Assembly (NCBI RefSeq): GCF_932526225.1
Contig: NC_064042.1
Coordinates: 6,691,540-6,755,539, forward strand
DNA: 64,000 nucleotides
Origin: Nematostella vectensis
Lineage: Eukaryota; Cnidaria; Anthozoa; Actiniaria; Edwardsiidae
Direction: 5' to 3'
A model generated the notes under the pieces. The model saw only the letters and a list, made by a program, of their open reading frames with translations, did not search any database and was not told the origin of the DNA. Below, one piece after another: positions 59,630 to 64,000 of the stretch (positions are counted from its first letter, which is position 1; each line of letters starts with the position of its first letter). The position numbers and the translations under genes were made by a program.

Positions 59630-59665
59630 GCGCTGACGTTTCGAGCATTGGCCCTTCGTCGGAGT
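59630..59665 (-). repeat. Short foldback motif of a widespread invertebrate repeat type
   Basis: The minus strand reads ccgacgaagggcc, then aatgctcgaaacgtcagc. It can pair cgacg with cgtc and gggc with gctc. The layout cygacga-stem-cgaaac-guc is close to a hammerhead ribozyme core, with one core base changed and essentially no third stem. From memory, similar sequences occur in Penelope-like elements; that is not checked. Confidence 0.35.
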
Positions 59666-60164
59666 AAAAAAACTCGCTCTTGCATGACTTTTTCCTAGCC
59701 TGATAATACTGACATAAATAAAAGCGCGGCATTTTTATCAAGCCCTAATCAAGATATACTTTCTCACGTACTTCGCTTACAATACAACATTGATTTTACG
59801 ATACTAGATCAAAAATACAATAAAGTGATCATATGGAATAAAAAACGATTTCCTCGTTCTCCCGGCATATAAATCTCTTCATTCAAGCGTAAATATAACC
59901 CAAGATACTACGGGTGATTATGTCAAAATAGAACGACAAACTCCAGTGACCCAATGCACTGTACAGTTGAAATACTCTTTTTCCCGGGGCATATCGTAAA
60001 GTCAAGCCTTCACAGTAACTAAGGCGTCTCGAAGAGCACCCCAAGCCGTGGGAGGGGTTGGTGGGGGAATTCAAAATGTTATCCTGACGTATTGCAGCGC
60101 TGTCCTCATCTCTCCTCCCCCTCCCCCTGAAATGTTTCATCCTTAAAGAATGTAGATCAACCGC

Positions 60165-60330
60165 TCCTGTTTATTCGCAAGGAAACTTCAAAATAATAAT
60201 CTGATACGTTATTGACGATATTTGATTAAAAGTATCTTGGTTACTTGGATAAACCTATGGTTTATTCAATGATTGTGTAACCCGGCATTGGCGGGAGCAT
60301 AAAATGGCGGCCTGATTGGCAACAAAGGTC
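60165..60330 (+). repeat. Dispersed repeat, copy 4
   Basis: Same family as 5395-6060, 6940-7110 and 25105-25285: cgcaaggaaacttcaaaata, gatatttgattaaaagtatc, gcgggagcataaaatggcgg, followed by cctgattggc. Confidence 0.7.
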
Positions 60331-60726
60331 GGCTTGTTGTGAAAATAGGTGATATAATTATGTTTGCAAAGATGGCGTTGTGGTAATATATATTACTCCT
60401 GAGTAAAAAAATAATTTGTAGTTTTTTTTTCTGAAAAATTCCATCCTTATCACTTATAACAACGCCGCTATCGCCGATATCTAAGAAATAAATTATCATT
60501 ACCATGACATAAGCATAATCAAAACAAGTCGACTGCAACCTGAGACTTTTGTAGCTTTAACATATCAAAAGCCCTACCCCTCTTGAGACTCCTCCCTACC
60601 TTTACCCGCCCTCCCAACCCCCACCACTCCTTTTCGAGAGAATAAAATAGAATTATGAAATTCCTTTTCGTACTTTCTGATTGGCCGCTTTGTTATCACA
60701 ACACTACAACACCCTGGTTCCAGAGC

Positions 60727-60943
60727 CTCGAACTTCTTTCTATTTAGTGGTCAGCGACTCGAACTTCTCTCTATTTAGTGGGCAGCGACTCGAACTTCTC
60801 TCTATTTAGTGGCCAGCGACTCGAACTTCTCTCTATTTAGTGGGCAGCGACTCGAACTTCTCTCTATTTAGTGGGCAGCGACTCGAACTTCTCTCTATTT
60901 AGTGGCCCGCGACTCGAACTTCTCTCTATTTAGTGGCCCGCGA
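60727..60943. repeat. 31-bp tandem array A, seven units
   Basis: Seven consecutive 31-bp units beginning ctcgaacttctctctattta; the seven units fill the interval exactly. Variation is confined mainly to the gggca/gcccg segment near the unit end. It abuts array B without a gap. Confidence 0.92.
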
Positions 60944-61129
60944 GATTGAGACGAGGACCCAGCGCATTGAAAATGATTGAGACGAGGACCCAGCGCATTA
61001 AAAATGATTGAGACGAGGACCCAGCGCATTAAAAATGATTGAGACGAGGACCCAGCGCATTAAAAATGATTGAGACGAGGACCCAGCGCATTGAAAATGA
61101 TTGAGACGAGGACCCAGCGCATTGAAAAT
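60944..61129. repeat. 31-bp tandem array B, six units
   Basis: Six consecutive 31-bp units beginning gattgagacgaggacccagc, filling the interval exactly. The unit length equals that of array A, but I see no sequence relationship on either strand. The minus-strand open frame across it is a repeat artefact. Confidence 0.92.
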
Positions 61130-63756
61130 AAGACTCTTCTCTGGACTTCTAAACATGATTAAGGAATAATTAAGATCATGATCAGAAGTGTGATTTTCGT
61201 AACAGTGCGACAAGTGATGCTACTCAAAAGGCCTCTTCCTTACGCCCTTCTCGCGATATTGCGATCCTTTCTACCTGCAGTCTGCAGATTTCGCAAAGCA
61301 GATTTCGGATCTCGCGAGGGGTAGGTGAGGGGGGGGGGGGGGTGTTGCAGGGGCGTAGCCAGGGGGACGGCCAAAGGGGCTCGGGCCTCCCTTCTAGCAG
61401 CAAAGATACAGTAAATGTCCATACATTACAGCTTCCAAAATTTAGAAGAATATGTGTTACAAGGGCCTTTTGGGGCTCCTCCTTTTAAAACTTCTGTCTA
61501 TACGCGTATGAAGAAAACGTCGTTTTGGGGGTCTGGTACCGAGGAAGTTTAGTTTCTTTTCAGATACTTTCTCCGTTGACTTATGATGGTCAGTCACTGT
61601 TTTTCTCTTCTGACTACAAGACATAAAGTTTACGAAGCACTTGCGGTACGCCAAACCTTAAACGTGACAAGAATCGGAATATATTAGTTTCCTTATATGG
61701 AAGTGACCGCGTTTGTCAAAACGACAATTTTTGGCTAAATTTTCTTGATATGCCCCTGGGGGGTAGTGTAGCGGGGGAAAGGGGCAAAAAGGTAAAACCT
61801 GAATCGTAAAAAATACGAAATATAAGAAAATTCGTGCACTTATCTTTATGTATGCTGTCATTTCTTTTTTTCGTTTTTCCCGTCAAAATGAAAGTGTTAT
61901 AATTATGTTGCCCAAAGTTGTCATGGGGAAAGCTTGCAGTTTGTGGCCGCTTTTTCACTAAAAGTTCTTCCTGCATACTAGAAATTTATCCTGAAGAGGC
62001 TGTATTCTTTATAGAAGAGTGTCAAGCCAACTACGTAATTTATTGCAAAACATATCAAGCTCTGGGGCAAAGAAATACAAATTGCTTAAATCAATTACTG
62101 CCTTGATATTCTATCAATTAGAAATCCCGGAAGTGTCTATAATGGCGCCAATAACTGTCTCATGGAAGATATGGCTTGGACTTTGTTAGTCGGGTTTTTA
62201 ACATACATGTAATACCCTGATATAGAACAGGTCTTCCTTTCATTTTATTCGTAACCGGTATTTTATTTTTAACTTTTTAAACCGAGGATACGAGTAAACA
62301 CACCCCTTTTTTTCAAAATTGCTCAACGAAAAAAAATAGATACAAAAATAGCATGGCACACAACCTTTGATTAGCACTCCCCAGGCATTTATCTTTCCCT
62401 GTGTTATCGAATATTTCTCTTATTCATTATACAAAGTTTACATAACAAGGAGGGTTGGGATAGATTTATCTAATTATAGCTATCTTTAGTGAAAAAAGGC
62501 CGCAAAGGAACCGTGATGCATCTTGAAAACAGGAAACTATGCCAAATTATTATTTGTCTTGTTTCTAATCAAATTACGTGATGGTGATTCTAATCTACAC
62601 ATAGCCTGCGTTGATTTGCGCTGTTTCTATCTGCGAAAAACGTGTGTGGTAAAACGTTCATATTTGACGACGCCTGACTTGTCTTTTTCAAAGGGTTGTT
62701 GAGAGTTTTGGTGTAAATCCTGGAGAAACAAGCTTCAGATAGTTATCACAGTTGAAGGTAAGTGGAAGGCGAGATTTTTTATATACCTACTTAAACTCCG
62801 TAATGCACCTCGAAGGGTAATGAGTATTCACAAAGCATAAAACGGTTAAAAAATAAAAGGGCGTCTTTTAAGATAAAAGAAAAGAAGTAGAATGGGATAG
62901 AATGTCACAGCTCGAGATGTTTTTATTTTGTTTTGAAACATCTTGATAAAAGTCTGAGAATAGAAAAAGGTAGTGATATTAGAGAGCGTCTATATTTTAT
63001 TTTCCAATTTTAAACCAATTATTTCTCTACATCTCAAAAAGGAGGAATATTAAAATTCCAAAATAAAGGCTGAGGGCCAGGGTCATTTCTTTCAGGGTGA
63101 AGTTTATCATTCAATATTTCTATTTTTATTTTGTTCCATCGTCGCCTAAATTATATCCTCGTTTGTTCATCCGAATAATGATTCAATACTCCCGCTCTTG
63201 TTCAGCAGCCTGTGACTCGAAAAAATTTTTTTTTTCTACTTTGAGAGCTGACCAAGTTTTGACCTTCTAAGTTAAAGTTATGTCAATGTAATCGTATGTA
63301 AGGGTGGCAGTGGAGACTATTGGCCAACCTTTTCCTCGTAACGTTTAAATCCCCCACTTCTAGTTCTATATGTCTGCCATCTTGAACCATTGTTATTAAT
63401 GAGCTAAAGGAAGAAGCGAAATAAATATTCATAAAGAAGAAAATGTATTACTAAAATGGAGATCTGATCAGCAAATACGAAACATACATTTTCAATAACA
63501 TTCATTCAAATGCAAAAAAAAAACGTTTGAACTCTCAGATCTCCGCAGAAACCATAAATGCCTCTTTCAGATACTCGTAGCTCAAAAATAAAAGAATTTT
63601 CAAAATAAATTAAAGACCAATTGCTTTTATATCCTTAAAATCACTAGTTTCAACTCATCCATGGTATTTAGATGGCTTGATTCTGACCAGCTTTGCAAAC
63701 AACTAAAACAAGTAAACTCATTTCCAATATATGCAAATCCTCTGTCATGGTACCAA
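61130..63756. other. Intergenic DNA without a supported gene
   Basis: Contains a poly-G tract (about 61329-61342) beside gggcgtagccaggggg, and AT-rich DNA. A segment at about 62692-62757 has exon-like borders (caaag|ggttg and gaag|gtaagt) but stops in all three frames, so at most it is an untranslated exon. Confidence 0.45.
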
Positions 63757-64000
63757 TATTACCATCGTCACCAGCACCATCTATACTCTAAACCGTCTGG
63801 TCCACCATCACTAGCACCTCAATCATCACTTTCAGCATCATCACCATCAACATTACTAGCACCAACATCATCATTACCACCACCATGAATACCATCAACA
63901 TCACCATCATCATTACCACCACCACCACCACCATCATAATCACCATCGTTATCACCATCATCATCATCACCATTAACATCACTGTCATCATCATCGTCAT
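63757..64000. repeat. Trinucleotide microsatellite, (ATC/ACC)n, running off the right edge
   Basis: Interrupted cat/cac triplets over at least 240 bp, of the same kind as at 13164-13436. The Met/Val-rich open frame on the minus strand is a composition artefact. Confidence 0.9.

Noticed and set aside
60727-61129. CRISPR-like array
   Set aside because: Units are contiguous with no unique spacers and the genome is animal; it is a minisatellite.
60998-61213. Minus-strand repeat protein frame over the 31-bp array B
   Set aside because: Pure consequence of the tandem repeat; no start context or flanking gene.
62692-62757. Exon-like segment with good acceptor and donor
   Set aside because: All three frames contain a stop, so it cannot be an internal coding exon; at most untranslated.

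Overview
The window looks like nuclear DNA of an animal with short exons, many introns and AT-rich intergenic DNA. A sea-anemone-like cnidarian (for example Nematostella) fits the intronless orphan rhodopsin-class GPCRs, the dense small DNA transposons and the many long poly-C/poly-G tracts. The species is an inference, not something read from a marker gene.

The left 30 kb is gene-rich. Two related intronless class A GPCRs lie in tandem on the minus strand (1-513, cut by the window edge, and 1584-2549). Divergent from them is a mitochondrial elongation factor G gene (GFM1, plus strand, 3652-14970). It was rebuilt from 26 exons that join in frame into 701 codons plus stop; its N-terminal presequence exon(s) are not securely placed. 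Next is a plus-strand gene for a BAR-like helical adaptor with a proline- and tyrosine-motif tail (16446-28143, 11 exons, 508 aa in this model). Its 4.06-kb fifth intron holds a complete minus-strand, two-exon carotenoid oxygenase of the BCO/RPE65 family (23236-20989, 511 aa, all four iron-binding histidines present). A third intronless GPCR, of neuropeptide-receptor type, follows on the minus strand (28677-29786) and converges with the adaptor gene.

The right 34 kb (29787-64000) has no gene I can support. It is AT-rich DNA with one plausible isolated exon (57179-57276), two weaker exon-like segments and many repeats: a 2.35-kb TA-flanked inverted-repeat element (47199-49546), a 1.1-kb array of a 34-bp unit carrying 23 CACGTG boxes (51331-52461), two abutting arrays of unrelated 31-bp units (60727-61129), several MITEs and a trinucleotide microsatellite running off the right edge.

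The most striking signals are two tandem arrays in the same adaptor-gene intron region that have each copied a gene boundary. A 90-bp unit repeats the 3' splice site and first codons of an adaptor exon six times. A roughly 48-bp unit repeats the last codons and stop of the carotenoid oxygenase about ten times. Also notable are a candidate GC-AG intron, MITEs with clean 7-9-bp target duplications, and a 36-bp-stem hairpin in an intron.
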